From Fomes fomentarius (taxonomy: Eukaryota; Basidiomycota; Agaricomycetes; Polyporales; Polyporaceae), in contig JABYQN010000002.1 of the NCBI GenBank assembly GCA_022606135.1, forward strand, positions 310,001 to 374,000: DNA of 64,000 bases, read 5' to 3'. The position numbers and the translations under genes are program-made. Position 1 is the first letter of the stretch. Every line of letters begins with the position of its first letter. Positions 33,485 to 45,221 of the stretch are shown piece after piece. The notes under the pieces are model-generated. The model did no database searches and was not told the origin of the DNA. It worked only from the letters and a program-made list of their open reading frames with translations.

Positions 33485-33681
33485 GGACGGGCGGTGGATC
33501 GTGACGAAGGGTAGTCGGGGAGGGCCCTGGAGTCGGCTAGATGGGGTATGTCGTTCATTGCTTTCTTGGATCGTGGACTGTGAGCAGTGTACGGACGAAA
33601 TACTATGAAGATGCTATGATACATTCAACACTCCACATTGCGCTCTCGGAGCCCCGAAGTATTCAAGATAACGTATAAGCT

Positions 33682-34854
33682 CTATCTCCGGACTCCCAGC
33701 ACTCCGTCCTCGTCGCTATCATCCCCACCCATGATCCTCTCCGTCTTCTTCTCGCACCTCACTACCCTCCTCACGCGCTCTATGACCGCCGCCCGCCGTC
33801 CCTGGTCCACGACCTGCCTCAACACCTCCACCGCGTCCTCGACGTCCTTGAGGCGGATGCGCGGGCCCCAGATACTGTGCCGGTACGTATCCACCAGCCG
33901 CACGCGCTCCAGCGCATCCTCGCCTTCCGGTGGGCGCGCGAGCATCGCGGCGACCGCGCTCGGCGGGAGCAGCGTCGCCTGCCCTATGTAGAGCGTGCGC
34001 AGGGTGGGGAGAGGCGGGAGGAGCGGCGCGTCGCGCGAAAAGGGGGTGTTGAGACCGAGCTCGTCCGAGGGAAAGGTCATGTTGGTGAGCGTGATGTGCT
34101 CGACAGCCGTCCAGGTCCCGATGGCGCGGATGAGGTGGTGTGTCGCGGTGGGCACGATCTGCTCGCGGCAATAGTAGGGGGAACGTGGGGGGCACGATTG
34201 AGTATAGGAGAAACGGATGGAAATAGGTGTGTGTGTGTGCTTACCGCGAAGGAGAAGTGGTGCTCTGGGTCGGGGCCTTCCCACACGAAGACCTTCGGGC
34301 TGGCGGGAAGCGAGTGCGAACGAGTGAGGGTGGTGAACTCCCTGGTAGTTCCAGAGCGAAGTGCGAGAGGCGTACCTCGCGAGCGAGAGCGCCTCGAAGA
34401 TGTAGTTCAAGTGCGGATTTCTGCTGTGAGAGTTCAGCCGCAAGGATAAGAGTTCCAGAGGGAGCTGTGTCGGTGGGGCAGTGTGGTGATCTACGGTTTC
34501 TACGAGCTCAGACTCATGACTTGCCCCATCGGCCATGGTAGTAGCATTGGTTCTCAACGAGCGCCGACATCGCAGTAGCGCGCCCTTCAGGTGCTTGAAG
34601 ACCTCGAACCCGGTCGCGCCGCCCGCGAGCGAGATGATTAATGACCGCGGGGCGCATGCGAGGGCAGCGGTTCCCCTCGCGAAGCTCATCAGGTTTTCTA
34701 CCGAACGAAAACGAAGATGCGTGTGCAGAAGCGGTTGCCCGAGTTCGAAGAACGTCCTGTGCACACAGAGCACCGCGGTCGGACGGTCGTTGTCGAGGAG
34801 CGCGAAGACGAGGATCTGGTGAAGGAGCTCTACGGGGAGGCACGAGAGGGACAT
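33682..34854 (-). CDS. F-box-like protein
   Basis: Predicted exons 34854-34376, 34341-34245 and 34158-33682, 350 residues. The N-terminus SLSCLPVELLHQILVFALL is an F-box-like motif, the usual entry point for SCF ubiquitin ligases. The rest looks like irregular leucine-rich repeats (HITLTNMTF, LRTLYIGQATLLP) with an ending RCEKKTERIMGGD that is common in this Agaricomycete group. An unspliced reading also stays open, but gives an arginine/proline-rich section (RPRPRAPLLLRGKHTHTP). The spliced version reads TTLTRSHSLPASPKVFVWEG instead and is preferred. The first intron would be only 34 nt (34375-34342). Target unknown. Confidence 0.72.
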   Translation of the reverse strand: MSLSCLPVELLHQILVFALLDNDRPTAVLCVHRTFFELGQPLLHTHLRFRSVENLMSFARGTAALACAPRSLIISLAGGATGFEVFKHLKGALLRCRRSLRTNATTMADGASHESELVETVDHHTAPPTQLPLELLSLRLNSHSRNPHLNYIFEALSLARYASRTSLWNYQGVHHPHSFALASRQPEGLRVGRPRPRAPLLLRGKHTHTPISIRFSYTQSCPPRSPYYCREQIVPTATHHLIRAIGTWTAVEHITLTNMTFPSDELGLNTPFSRDAPLLPPLPTLRTLYIGQATLLPPSAVAAMLARPPEGEDALERVRLVDTYRHSIWGPRIRLKDVEDAVEVLRQVVDQGRRAAVIERVRRVVRCEKKTERIMGGDDSDEDGVLGVRR

Positions 34855-35115
34855 GGTGAATGGATGGAAGAGCCATACAAGGCCCGAGGGTCATTTGAAG
34901 GCCAGCTGAGTTGTGCGATCGCCAGCGCTCGCTCACCTTCCCGGCAATTTGGTCCGCGCCGGACGCCGGGGGGTAGGGTTCAGAATTAAGGTTGCGAATG
35001 GGGTGCAAGCAGCGGTGAATGGATACAGAGCACAAGAAGCAAACTCAGATTCGTACCAATCCAAATCTAAATACACGAGAACGGCCAACTGAGGCCCTAT
35101 ATCAACCGTCACCGT

Positions 35116-38044
35116 TCATTCGTCACTGTCATCGAGCTCGATCAGAATGCAAATGGGATCAGAACTTGAAGGCAACCAGACGAAGATCGAACTGAAGCTC
35201 ACCGTTTGGGCGACCTTCTGCTTTGCCCTAGTTGCCGCGGTGCGTGTGGATGATCGACCGGCAGGAGCAAAGGACAACGTTGACTGGCTCGCCTTGCTCC
35301 CTGCCGCCTTCGACGCTGCAGTTGCTCTCTTTGCTGGCGCTTTTGCTGGTGCCTTCTTTTGGCTGAGGCGCGCGAGGTAGGTCAGTAACGAGGCGTGATG
35401 GTTGGGGACACCATCGGGGGAGTACGCATGTCGTATAGGCATGAGCCCGGATGTAGATGAAACGGGGAACAGTATTACGTCCTCGCACCAAACAAAGGTC
35501 CATCCTAGGATGTACAAACAAACGCACCTGAGAATCGCAGCACGATTCGTGCGTTTCGGCGGAGCGGCCTCTTCCTCCACCTCCTCGTCCTCATCTTCGT
35601 CCTCCGACACCGGCTTAGCTTTTGCTTTTCGTCGAGCTGGCGCCTTCTTTGGAGCAGCCTTTTTAGGTGCGGCCTTACCCTTCTTCGTCGGTGGCGGCTG
35701 ATCCGACATCTCGAAGTCGGACCCACCGCGGTCGATGTCCATCGCCATGGAGTCGACGGAGATGGCGTCAGACTCTTCCTCTGCTTGTGCCTTGGCCTTT
35801 CCCTAGTTGATGTCAGAGGTGACAAGAATGGGAGTTAAAAATGGTAGTATACCTTCCCCTTGGACGGCTTCTCCTGTCGGTTCTCGAGGTAGTCATGCTC
35901 ATGCTCTTTTCGCACCTTCACAACCTACACACTGCCGTCAACGAGACGCAGGCCAAGAGATTGAAGACACATACTATCTCGTCAAGGTTGTCATCATCGA
36001 CGTCACCCTCGTTGGCTTGGACGCCCTTCGTCAGCAACTTCATAGCGTTAGCAACATGCCTGCAGGCGATAACAGTTATTATTAGCACACGCATGAGACT
36101 ACTCCAGAGAGAGAGAGTAGACACTCACGACTGTATAGCATGCAAGTCGTCTTTGTCCACAAACATTTCAATCGCATCCGACATGCCCGCCTCGCCTAGC
36201 AGCTGCAGCTCCTGCGCCGCAAGATACTCTTTGACAAGCGTCTGTACACGGACCTTCGACAGCTTCTCCGCGACGCTCAGCTCGGGATCGTCGATGCTCA
36301 ATTCGGGCATGTCCGCCTTGACCTTGCTCGTGCGGCTCACGCCCTTCTTCGAGCGGTGGAAGGTCAGCACATCGCGCGGGTTGGCAATGCGGCCCTGGAA
36401 CTCCTGCCCGAATCGCACTGGGTTCGACATCTCACTGACGCCCGTCGTGTCGACCTTGAGCCGGACGAGCGGGAGCGGACGCGGGAGCTCGGGCTCGCCC
36501 TCCTCGATGGCGCGCGCGTTGCGCTCATCCCACTGCGCGTTCGCTTTGTCGATGAGTTCATTCACCTTTGTCTTAAGAAACTTGGCGACCTCGATCTTGT
36601 CGTACAACTCGAACCCTTCTTCCTCTGCTGCGGCGCTCAGCTCGACCTCGTCGATGACGAAGGGCCGCACGCTACGTAGAGGAATCGCGGTGAGCTCAAA
36701 CTCCTTTCCTTGGATCTCCAGCAACGCGACGTGCTTCTCAATCGCTTCGCCATCTGCGAGCGATGTGGCCACTGAGGAGCCAGGCTGCGTGACGTAGTAT
36801 CGTTTGCCTGCGACGGGCTCGGGGATGATGCGGCAGTCATGCTCGTGGCCCCAGATGACGAGATCGATACTGTCGTCGAACATGCCTTCCGGGACGGATT
36901 GTTGAGGGCCATGATTAACACTGCATGGGAAGCATGAGCCGCAAGTGCTACATGTCGACGGTCAACCTACCGATTCTGATGTAATAGGAGTATGTTGAAC
37001 CAGCTGTCTTTGTCCTTCGGCATGAACATTCTGACGCGATTGCTTCGTAGTTCAAAGTGCATGCGCTGATCCTTGACATTGCCAACCCCATATAGCCCAA
37101 GACGCGTGTTTCCCTTGCGGAGGAGAACTGGCCTGATAGCAATGCCGGTGTTCTGTGCCTCCGCGTCATTGAGCGGGAGGTCGATCTTGCCCATGTAATT
37201 GATTAGGCCGGTTACGGATAGCATGTCCAGAGCACACAACGCGCCTTCCTAGCGAGTCAGGCGTGAGCATCGTTTAGAACTATCGACTTGGGGCTTGTTC
37301 TAATAAGATGTGGCGTCTCATCACGCCAAGGACCAATGAACTGAACGCGAATAGAGAGCCACGGAGCGATACATGGTTGCGTGTCTTTGGCGTGTTGATA
37401 TATGCAGCGTACTCACCGGTCCAGCGCCTTGGGGGTCATCATGGTTGCCATGAATAGAGAAAACGGGGATAGCGATGTTCAGATTAGGGTCTTCATAGTT
37501 AATTGCTGGGAAACTACGCGGTCACTATTGGGACGGGGAACCTGATGGTATGCATTCAAGAGCACTCACGAATAGCCCCCCGCTTTTCCATCGTTGGGAT
37601 CGCTGAGGAGTTCGATCTGGATGGGTCGATCTCCGAGAGTATACTCCCGTAACAGAGCCATGACTTGATACAAGCAGTCTCTTGACGGACGGTTTTCGTG
37701 GAAGAGGTCTCCAGCAAGTAAGATGAAGTCCACCTGCAAAGGAGCTCAGTGTGCAGAACCCGGTTACTAGAAACCGCGCGCTTGACTCACATCGTGCTTG
37801 ACTGCGAGCTGCAGGACTTCCTTGAACGCGTTTATGGAGTCCTGACCGCGTATTGGGTCCCTCTCGAGGTATCCTATGTGATTGTCGGTCGCGAGCATGA
37901 TCTTGATCGTGTCGGCCGGGACTGAAAGAGGACAAAGAGGTGAACACAGTGGCTGCAAGCTCGCCGGCGACTTTGCTTACATGCATTGTGGATCGTTGGT
38001 GGAGGAATACCTTCGTGATCATTGTCAGAACTGTGGTCGCTCAT
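35116..38044 (-). CDS. MRE11: MRE11 double-strand-break repair nuclease
   Basis: Nuclease subunit of the MRE11-RAD50-NBS1 complex, which processes DNA double-strand breaks in the nucleus. The start is ATG at 38044 ([12 protein letters not shown]). Early exons are 38044-37981, 37921-37791, 37733-37570, 37513-37417, 37248-36971 and 36919 to about 36127, with at least four more to 35116. The phosphoesterase motifs are all present: [43 protein letters not shown] and IWGHEHDC. The capping domain follows ([10 protein letters not shown]). The C-terminus is long, lysine- and acid-rich ([19 protein letters not shown], then SEDEDEDEE), ending ELDDSDE, consistent with the DNA-binding tail of the family. 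Two ACGCGT boxes lie about 100 bp upstream. Introns are 50-90 nt. Confidence 0.96.
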
Positions 38045-38136
38045 CGCGAGGCGTGTGTAGAGAAGATTGAGAGAAGAGGTGGCGGTCAGGACTCAGGAGA
38101 GAGTTGGCAATGCGCGCCTGCTCGACGCGATGCGCG

Positions 38137-38156
38137 ACGCGTCACGCATCACGCGT
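38137..38156 (-). promoter_or_regulatory. Paired ACGCGT (MCB-type) boxes upstream of MRE11
   Basis: Two perfect ACGCGT hexamers, at 38137-38142 and 38151-38156, sit 93-113 bp before the MRE11 start. This is the MluI cell-cycle box bound by the MBF complex in ascomycete yeasts, where it drives G1/S expression of replication and repair genes. Function in this organism is inferred. Confidence 0.5.
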
Positions 38157-38159
38157 CCA

Positions 38160-40218
38160 TGGCAGTCACGGTCACCTATCGGTCTTCAAGCTTGAAGCTT
38201 TCGTCCACGGCATGTTCCTGCCAACATCCCGTATGAATTCGCCTGAGTTTCAGCCGGAACTCGTCTATCAAGGCGGGTCACCGAAAGTTTGTTACCCTGA
38301 GAGACTCACTTCTTGGTTTGACGCAGTGACGGCGCAGTGAGCCCCGAAGTTCAAGACATCGGATATGTGCCCTTGGAATAATCGAGCGTTCTATATGTCC
38401 TGTGGTCAGCATATGCGAATCAGGGTGATGCGGTCTTCGTCTCTACTGCCGCTGCGGATACGCGAGAGCGAGGACGTTCGATACAACTACATAGTCGTTC
38501 ATTTGGTTTCCCCCTGAAGCAAATGCCGCCGCACGATGAGCATCGACCCGTGCACCGTATGGTCAGGAATTTCGGTCCAGGCAGTTTGACACCTTTTCTC
38601 TGAGCATATTCTCCTTGGTGAGTTGATGCTTGCACCAACATGATTGTCATACTGATCAGACGTCAGCGGGTCCGTTTGTTACACCCGGCGGGGGCCTCCA
38701 TGACCTGTGACTCCCGAAGGGCGAACAGCGACGACTCAGGCGAACACTAGACCCGCTGATGAGCTTCGTTGGGCGCGCCCCTGAGCAGGTCGACAGGTTC
38801 CTCTGGAAAAGAGACTATTGGTGCTCTAGGAAATTGAAAGGTAAAGTACACTAAGCATACAGACGGAACACCGTGATGTCGCCCGCTCACTGGAACGGGC
38901 AGCCGCCGCTCAAGCTGCTCCTCGATGTCGTCGTCGGAGACCGAATGCCAGAAGAGAAGACGAAAATGAGAAAACGCATTTTGGTTTCCCCGTCTGCGCA
39001 CCACCTCGAATGCGAGATGGCGTGCGGGTGGGTACTCGTCCCGAGGACCACGGAGAGGTATGCGCCAGGACCGAAGTCCCTCCCTCGGGAAAGGAAACAC
39101 CTACTATTCGGGTCCTACCTTGTCTCGCAGTCTTGAAGCGGATCTACAATCGTCAGCCATCACCCCACGAGAAGAGTAAATGACCTACCTTTCCTCGACC
39201 TCGGGGAGAGCTTGTGTTTGTATGCTGGCCCAGGAGATGATAGGAGGAAGACGTACCGCCACGGAGAAAGCTCTTACCCAATAATCAAACCAAACCAACC
39301 AACTCCAACACCCTCCCGAATCTGCAATGGTCAGCTATCACCCCATGAGAAGAGTAGACGACCTACCTTTCCTCAATACCGGGGAGCGCGTGCGTTAGTA
39401 TGCTGGCCCAGGATATGGTAAGAGGAAGACGTACCGCCGCGGAGAGAGGTAGTAAGAGGGAACGTACTGTCGGATGGAAACTTAATGATGAGTCTTGAGG
39501 GTCGAGGGCTGAAGGCGGGGAGAGCTCGAGGTCAGGGAGATGGTGGAGATGGTGGAAGGTGGACAAGAGCGATGAGGGAGGATGTCAGCTTTCGACACAC
39601 GTAATATACCCTCCGGATGGGTGTCAGCCTCAGCTGGGTTCGATCTTCATGGAGGCTGGCAAGTCGGTGTCTCTGGGCCCCTGCCCGCTTGCAACCGAGC
39701 GTGGCCGTCCCTTCGGCCGATCGATGGGCTCTGTTCGACATCTGCGCTCTTAGGCACAGAAAGGGTATGCGGAGGACGCGTGAAACATGACCGCGATTCT
39801 GACACTGGTACTCGCTCCGAGATATTCGGAATGACTTGGACCACGACTCGACGCGTAAAACGGACGTGTTGAAATGGACTCAGAGGGTCGGAAAGTTAAT
39901 AGGTGAACTGGATATGAGGTAGTTGTATACTAATATGAGAGTCGGTGCGAAAACCGCAAACTAGATTCCGAAGTTATGAGTCAGGCACGATACCAGTTAT
40001 AAAAATAGTTGCTTTCCTGTGGACGATGCGGCGTTGGGTTCACGCCAGATCTGAGATGCTAATGACGCGCGACGCGACGACGCGCGCGCGCGCTTGCAGC
40101 GGCTACGTTTTGCCTCCCGCCAGCAGTTGAGCACTGCGCGCTGCGCACTTTTTTACGCCCAGATCGCCACCTCAGCTTTCGCGATACTCTCGCCCTTTGG
40201 ACGCCTAGCACGACCAGC
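38160..40218. other. 2-kb region without a recognised gene
   Basis: Between MRE11 and the transporter. Open frames at 38747-39100 (minus) and 38873-39136 (plus) overlap each other and match nothing known. An imperfect direct repeat is at 39143-39453. Just before the transporter gene, 40065-40095 is a CG-alternating stretch. Confidence 0.4.
39143..39453. repeat. Imperfect direct repeat, two units
   Basis: A unit of about 130 nt at 39143-39275 recurs at 39321-39453, offset 178 nt. Shared blocks include CAGC(C/T)ATCACCCCA, GACCTACCTTTCCTC, GTATGCTGGCCCAGGA and AGGAAGACGTACCGCC. No coding sense is seen. Confidence 0.65.
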
Positions 40219-41953
40219 ATGTCGCCGTCGTCTCATCAACACCCGCCGTCGAGGGCGTTGGTGGTGAGTAGTGTTGTCCCACGCGTATATGCGCTGCAAA
40301 CTAACGTGTGGGCGACTGCATAGGCCGGAACGGTGTCCTTCTACTTGGTTGCCGCATTAGCTGTATGTGTTGTGGGTCTTTGAGGCTGATCTGGCGTGGG
40401 ACTGACGATGTGCGGATTTGGGACACGCGATAGATGGTCATGGCGTGAGTCTTTACTTCGGTTTTCGTGGTGGCTCCTCGCGTGCTAGATGTCCGCGATG
40501 ACAACTGACTGTATGCGTAGAAACAAGTGGGTTTTGAACACGACCGATACCCCCCTTTTCTTCCTCCTCATGCAACTTATCATCGCCGTCATGCTGTTCC
40601 TCGTCGCACACATGACGGGCTTCCTGCAACTGCCTATTCAACTAGACCTGGAAGTATGCAAAGGATTGATACCCATGGTTGGCCTCAATGTCATTGGCCT
40701 CAGGTGCGTAAACTTTCGTTACACCAAGCATAGTCTTTCGCGCATCAGCCCACATATCGAGGTTTGGCACACGACGGACGAAAGGCACGTTCTTGAGATT
40801 TCTTGGGGATTCGCCAGGATGTTCCGCTCCCTCGCTTGTGGCCCTGTATACCTATTCACTTGGTTGTGTATTGTGCCAATGCTGTCCTGAGGTGACCTCC
40901 AACTCAGACGACTAGGAGCTGAACATATGAGTTAGGTCTTCTAGTCGCAGCACAGCTGAATGGCCTTTGCGTGGCCGAGACTCTTTGGTTCAAATGATAT
41001 GCTAATGCGCCATACCGGCCTTCAACAGCTTCAGCAACTATACCCTGAAATTCGTCGACGCGTCCTTCTACCAGGTCGCGCGCGGCATGGTCCTGCCATT
41101 CACGGTCGCAACATCGTTCTTCTTCCTCAGCTCGCGCCCTTCCCTCCGCATTCTCGCCGCCTGCGCGGTCGTCACCACTGGCTTCTTCGTGGGCGTCTTC
41201 CTCGACGGCACCGAGGTCTCGCTCCTTGGTGTCGTTTTCGGCGTCCTGAGCTCAATGATCACCGCCATGCACTCCGTGGTCATTAAGAAGAGCCTGGACG
41301 TCGTGCACGGGAGCGCGCTGCACCTCTCATGGTACACTAACCTCATGAGCGCGTGCGTCCTTGCGCCCGGGCTGGTGCTCGTCGGCGAGCTCCCCGGTGT
41401 CCTAGACCTGCTCTTCGGCCCCAATCTGAGCAAGCCCAACGAGATGAGCACACTGTCGACCTTTGTCGTAGGCTCAATAATCACTGTGAGCGCCTTGCCC
41501 CTCCTGCTTTTAAATTGCTCTATTGATCCGCGTTACGCCTAGGGTGTATTTGGCTTCCTGATGAGTGTCGCAAGTCTCATGTCCATCAAGGTCACTTCGC
41601 CGATCACGCACATGGTCTCGTCCGCCGTGCGCGGCGTCGCAGCCTCCGGGCTCGGCGTGTGGCTCTTCCACGAGGTCATCACTAAGTACGCTTTGCCTCG
41701 CTCCTCCTCAGCCCTGTGCATCCTCTCATCTTCCTATGTTCGCAGCGGTCGTGCGTCGTCGATCGGGATCATCCTGCTCGGCTCGATTTGGTACACCTGG
41801 ATCAAGCACGAGGAGTCGCAGGCCAAGGCGCAGTACGAGCCCGTAGCCCTCGACGAGCTGGAGAGGGGCAGCAAGTCGATATCCGAAAACGGGAACGACG
41901 GATACTTCACTCACACTCACCGCCACTCGCAGTCGCGCAGCCCCCACGACTAG
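40219..41953 (+). CDS. Nucleotide-sugar transporter, GDP-fucose transporter type (SLC35C1-like)
   Basis: A multi-pass Golgi membrane transporter of the TPT/drug-metabolite superfamily that should exchange a nucleotide sugar for its monophosphate. Exon 1 is 40219-40263, followed by short exons reading AGTVSFYLVAALA and MVMANKW, then NTTDTPLFFLLMQLIIAVML. After a 320-nt intron (about 40704-41026) comes FSNYTLKFVDASFYQVARGM. Later elements (FFVGVFLDGTEVSLLGVVFG, SWYTNLMSACVL, SIKVTSPITHMVSSAVRGVA) follow SLC35C1 order, in particular the K-TSP-TH-VS motif. The tail after the last helix is hydrophilic, with histidine and serine (THTHRHSQSRSPHD). GDP-fucose as substrate is by family resemblance; a related GDP-sugar is possible. 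Confidence 0.85.
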
Positions 41954-42935
41954 ACCTTCCTTTCCCCGCCCCCTACTATTCGTGGAACGTCGTTATACAT
42001 ATAGATAGGTTACTGAGCCGCTGCGCTGCTAGTGCTAATATAGAAGTTTAGTTGCTGTCCATGGACTCCTGCTGCCACTGTCGCTCTAAGTGACCTGCTT
42101 ACGAGGCGTTGAGTTGGCTTTCTCTGCTTTCTGTGGAATTGACGACAGCGGTCCTCAGGCCTATTCGCAAGAACGACGAGTTCACCTACGTTCTACAAAT
42201 GCAGATGCAGGGTGATCTCGATGGGTGTGCTGCGGCATCGTCTGTTGCCGTCATGCTTTGAAGGTCCTGCGTTGGAGTTCACTCTATGATGTCTCCGTCA
42301 GTTCCGAGTCTGACCTTTCGGCGTACCAGGAATAGCCAATACTCCACGGGAGGCCAGGGCGGAGTCCAGTCTCTGGTAGCCGCGCGACCTGGTAACACAC
42401 CTACAACGGCTATGAGACTTGCACTCGATCTCAGTCTTGGGGCTGTCACGATGAATGGGGCCCCTCGTTTCCTGTCCGCTGCGCCGGTTTCTACATTCGT
42501 GCGGCTAGCAGTTGGCGTTCACACAACGACACCTAGCGAACAATTCCAGTTGAGATACCACGTGCATGCTTACCTGCTGAGTCACTCTCCGAGTTGTGGC
42601 TCTCCTCACTGGATGCAGCGCAGGTGGTTATTGTGATTGTGATCTGAAACTACTTGAATTCTCTTGAACTCGAGCACAACTTCCGTGCCGAAGGGAGCAC
42701 AAATGCCGCTCGTCGAAACCTCGATGAGCAAGTCCAGAAGATAGATGCTCGCCACGATAAGTTCGACAACAATGTCTCTCCACACATTCTGTGTTATACG
42801 ATGCAGTTGTTTCGAAAGTTGTACGCACGTTATTGGAAGTTTGTTTTGTGTGTTCGCGGGCCCACATACTTAATACCTAAGTACTAACTACGCCCAGCAT
42901 CAATTCGTTTCGGACTTTGCCGAGATCTTCCAGGG
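41954..42935. other. Intergenic region
   Basis: No gene recognised. An acceptor-like site (CCCAG) near 42898 precedes a hydrophobic frame that may be the true N-terminal part of the oxidoreductase that follows. Confidence 0.45.
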
Positions 42936-45221
42936 ATGGGCCAGTTGCCACAATGCCACCACCGTGACATTCTTCAATCTCTCCCTCTTCCTCTTGCTGC
43001 TCGGGTTGTTATCGCTGCTGTGGATGTGTTACTTCCAATACTAGAGCAAGTGCTAAGGTTTAAAGGATTACAGGAAATCATGTCCGCAATCCGTGAACTT
43101 CGCCCAGACGAAGTCGGGACACCGGTTGACACGCCATATTCCCAGGTGCCTCCAGGCGCAAAGACTTACGACTATATCATCATTGGAGGTCAGCAAGGTG
43201 GATCACGCTCAAATTGAACAGCCCTAGGCTCATTAGATGCTACGACGTAGGTGGGACCGCTGGATGCGTGCTCGCGTCGAGACTAAGCGAAGACAAAGAC
43301 GTGTCCGTCCTTCTGATTGAACAAGGCCCCGTTGCGGACACGTGGCAGTCGCGCGTACCCCTCCTATCTGGGAACATCTACCACAAGGACGGACTTGCTG
43401 CAAGATGGTGGTCTCTCCCGATGCGAGAGGCCGACAACCGTTTCGTGGAAATTATGCGCGGAGAAGCTCTCGGTGGGACGTCACGCATCAACGGTCTGCT
43501 CTATACTCGGGGTACGCTCGATACTCTGCTCGTACCGGGGAGAATGCTGAGTGCTGCAACCTCACAGGTTCTCCAGGTGACTACAACCAATGGAAGAATC
43601 TCGGTAATCCGGGATGGGGCTATAGCGACCTGGAACCATACTTCGTCAAATCTGAGAACACGCAGGGCCATCCAGCTTCCTCGTTCAGAGGAAAGGCCGG
43701 TATGTAGATGTTCTGAACATCCAAGGGCACGTATTCACTTTCATCTCTCTGGTAGGGCCATGGCACAATAAGAAGTTTACGACTACGCCCTTCGAGGTAT
43801 CCTCCCAGTGAGTGCTGGTGATGGTGTCCCTTGTCTGGAGAGTTGTCGTTGACCCATAAATAGCGTGAGACGCGCAGTCATCAAGGCGGGTATCGAAGAA
43901 GTCGCCGATGTGAACGACCCAGACACGCCTGCCATGTGTGTCGGTGCATTGGATGCCATCATTGACTCAAGGTCGCAACGTGTCTCAACCTATCTCGCGT
44001 TTCTGCCACCGAATCTTGCCAAGGAGCGCGAAGACTATCTCAAGATTTGCACGCGCGCGATCGTATCTCGGGTCGCACTTCGCACGGACGATGCCACAGT
44101 GCGTGCCACGGGAGTGTACTTCGAGGCGACAAGCCCCAGAGAGGCGTATCAGCGGTTCTACGCCGAGGCGCGTCGTGAAGTGGTGATCTGTGCAGGCGCT
44201 CTTGGGTCTCCCCAGATTTTGATGCTGAGGTAGGATATCTATCGCACCTTCTTACAATAGATACTCACCTATGACTCCGTAGCGGTCTCGGTCCCAAGGG
44301 ACATCTAGAAGAGAAGCATGTCCCAGTTATCCGTGATATGCCTGCGGTTGGTGCCTATCTGGTCTGCATCCCTTTGATTCTACATCATCCAATTGTGCAG
44401 CCTACTCACACGTTCTACAGCAAGATCATATCGGAGTCCCGATATCGTTTGAAGTCCCATTGGAAGAATCGCTCCACGAACTCGAAGTGCACCCTTTCAA
44501 AGCTATCCTAGAGTTCGTCAAGTACCTAGTGGCAGGGCACGGTCTACTATCCAGGCCATTCCAAACCGGGTCTACGTTCATCCCCTCTCGTCTGTTGGAT
44601 GACGACGGCGTTCTGTCGGCTAGCAAGGATGCTGGCGCGCTCGATGCTTCTATCCCGGAGAACCGCCCAGACCTCGAGTTCATGCACATTGCAAACACCT
44701 GTTCCGACGCGGACCACGTTCCTAGGAGAGGCGTCTACACCCTTCTTCTAACCCTTGTACGCCCGAAGTCGCAAGGGACGGTCAGACTGGCGACATGCAA
44801 TCCTCGGGCGCGCCCGGACGTCGACCTGGGGTTCCTTACAGATGCCGAAGACTACAAACCAATGCGGAAGGGCGTCCGGTTCGCGCTGCGCATTGGCGAA
44901 GAAGTGCGGAAGAAGGGGCACAAGTTCGACGAGCTGGTCGTGCCCGAGGGCAAGAGTGATGAAGATGTTGACCGGTTTATCCGCGCGAACATCCGGACGT
45001 GCTTCCATTATACGTCTACGTGTCGCATGGGCGTGGACGTGGGTGGAACGCGACCAAGTGTTGTAGACCCCAATCTCCGGGTTCACGGAGTAGAAGGTCT
45101 GCGTGTCTGTGATACTTCCGTCTTTCCTGAGATTGTGGGTTCGCACACTATGGCTCCAGCGGTGGTCGTGGCTGAGAAGTGTGCAGACCTGATGAAGCAT
45201 ACTTCGGCCCCTACCGTCTGA
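42936..45221 (+). CDS. GMC (glucose-methanol-choline) family FAD oxidoreductase
   Basis: An FAD-dependent alcohol oxidase or dehydrogenase of the GMC family, the group holding aryl-alcohol oxidase and choline dehydrogenase. The FAD-binding motif is split by an intron and reads KTYDYIIIGG then GTAGCVLASRLSED, followed by VLLIEQGP. GMC signature 1 is near RGEALGGTSRINGLLYTRG, and the second around EVVICAGALGSPQILMLSG. The C-terminal catalytic histidines are in FHYTSTCRMG and EIVGSHTMAPAVVVAEKCAD. Introns were placed at about 43190-43250, 43512-43568, 43701-43755, 43811-43864, 44231-44281 and 44345-44420. The N-terminus is uncertain: a second frame at 42898-43043 encodes a convincing membrane anchor but hits TAG. 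Substrate cannot be told from sequence alone. Confidence 0.88.

Noticed and set aside
33719..34195. 158-codon alternative frame within the F-box-like gene
   Set aside because: Arginine/proline-rich product of a GC-rich third frame; the other frame carries the conserved motifs.
35841..36797. 318-codon open frame on the plus strand
   Set aside because: Antisense of MRE11 exons; serine-rich low-complexity product without domain.
38747..39136. Overlapping open frames on both strands between MRE11 and the transporter
   Set aside because: No family match, mutually overlapping, and no splice signals that support either strand.
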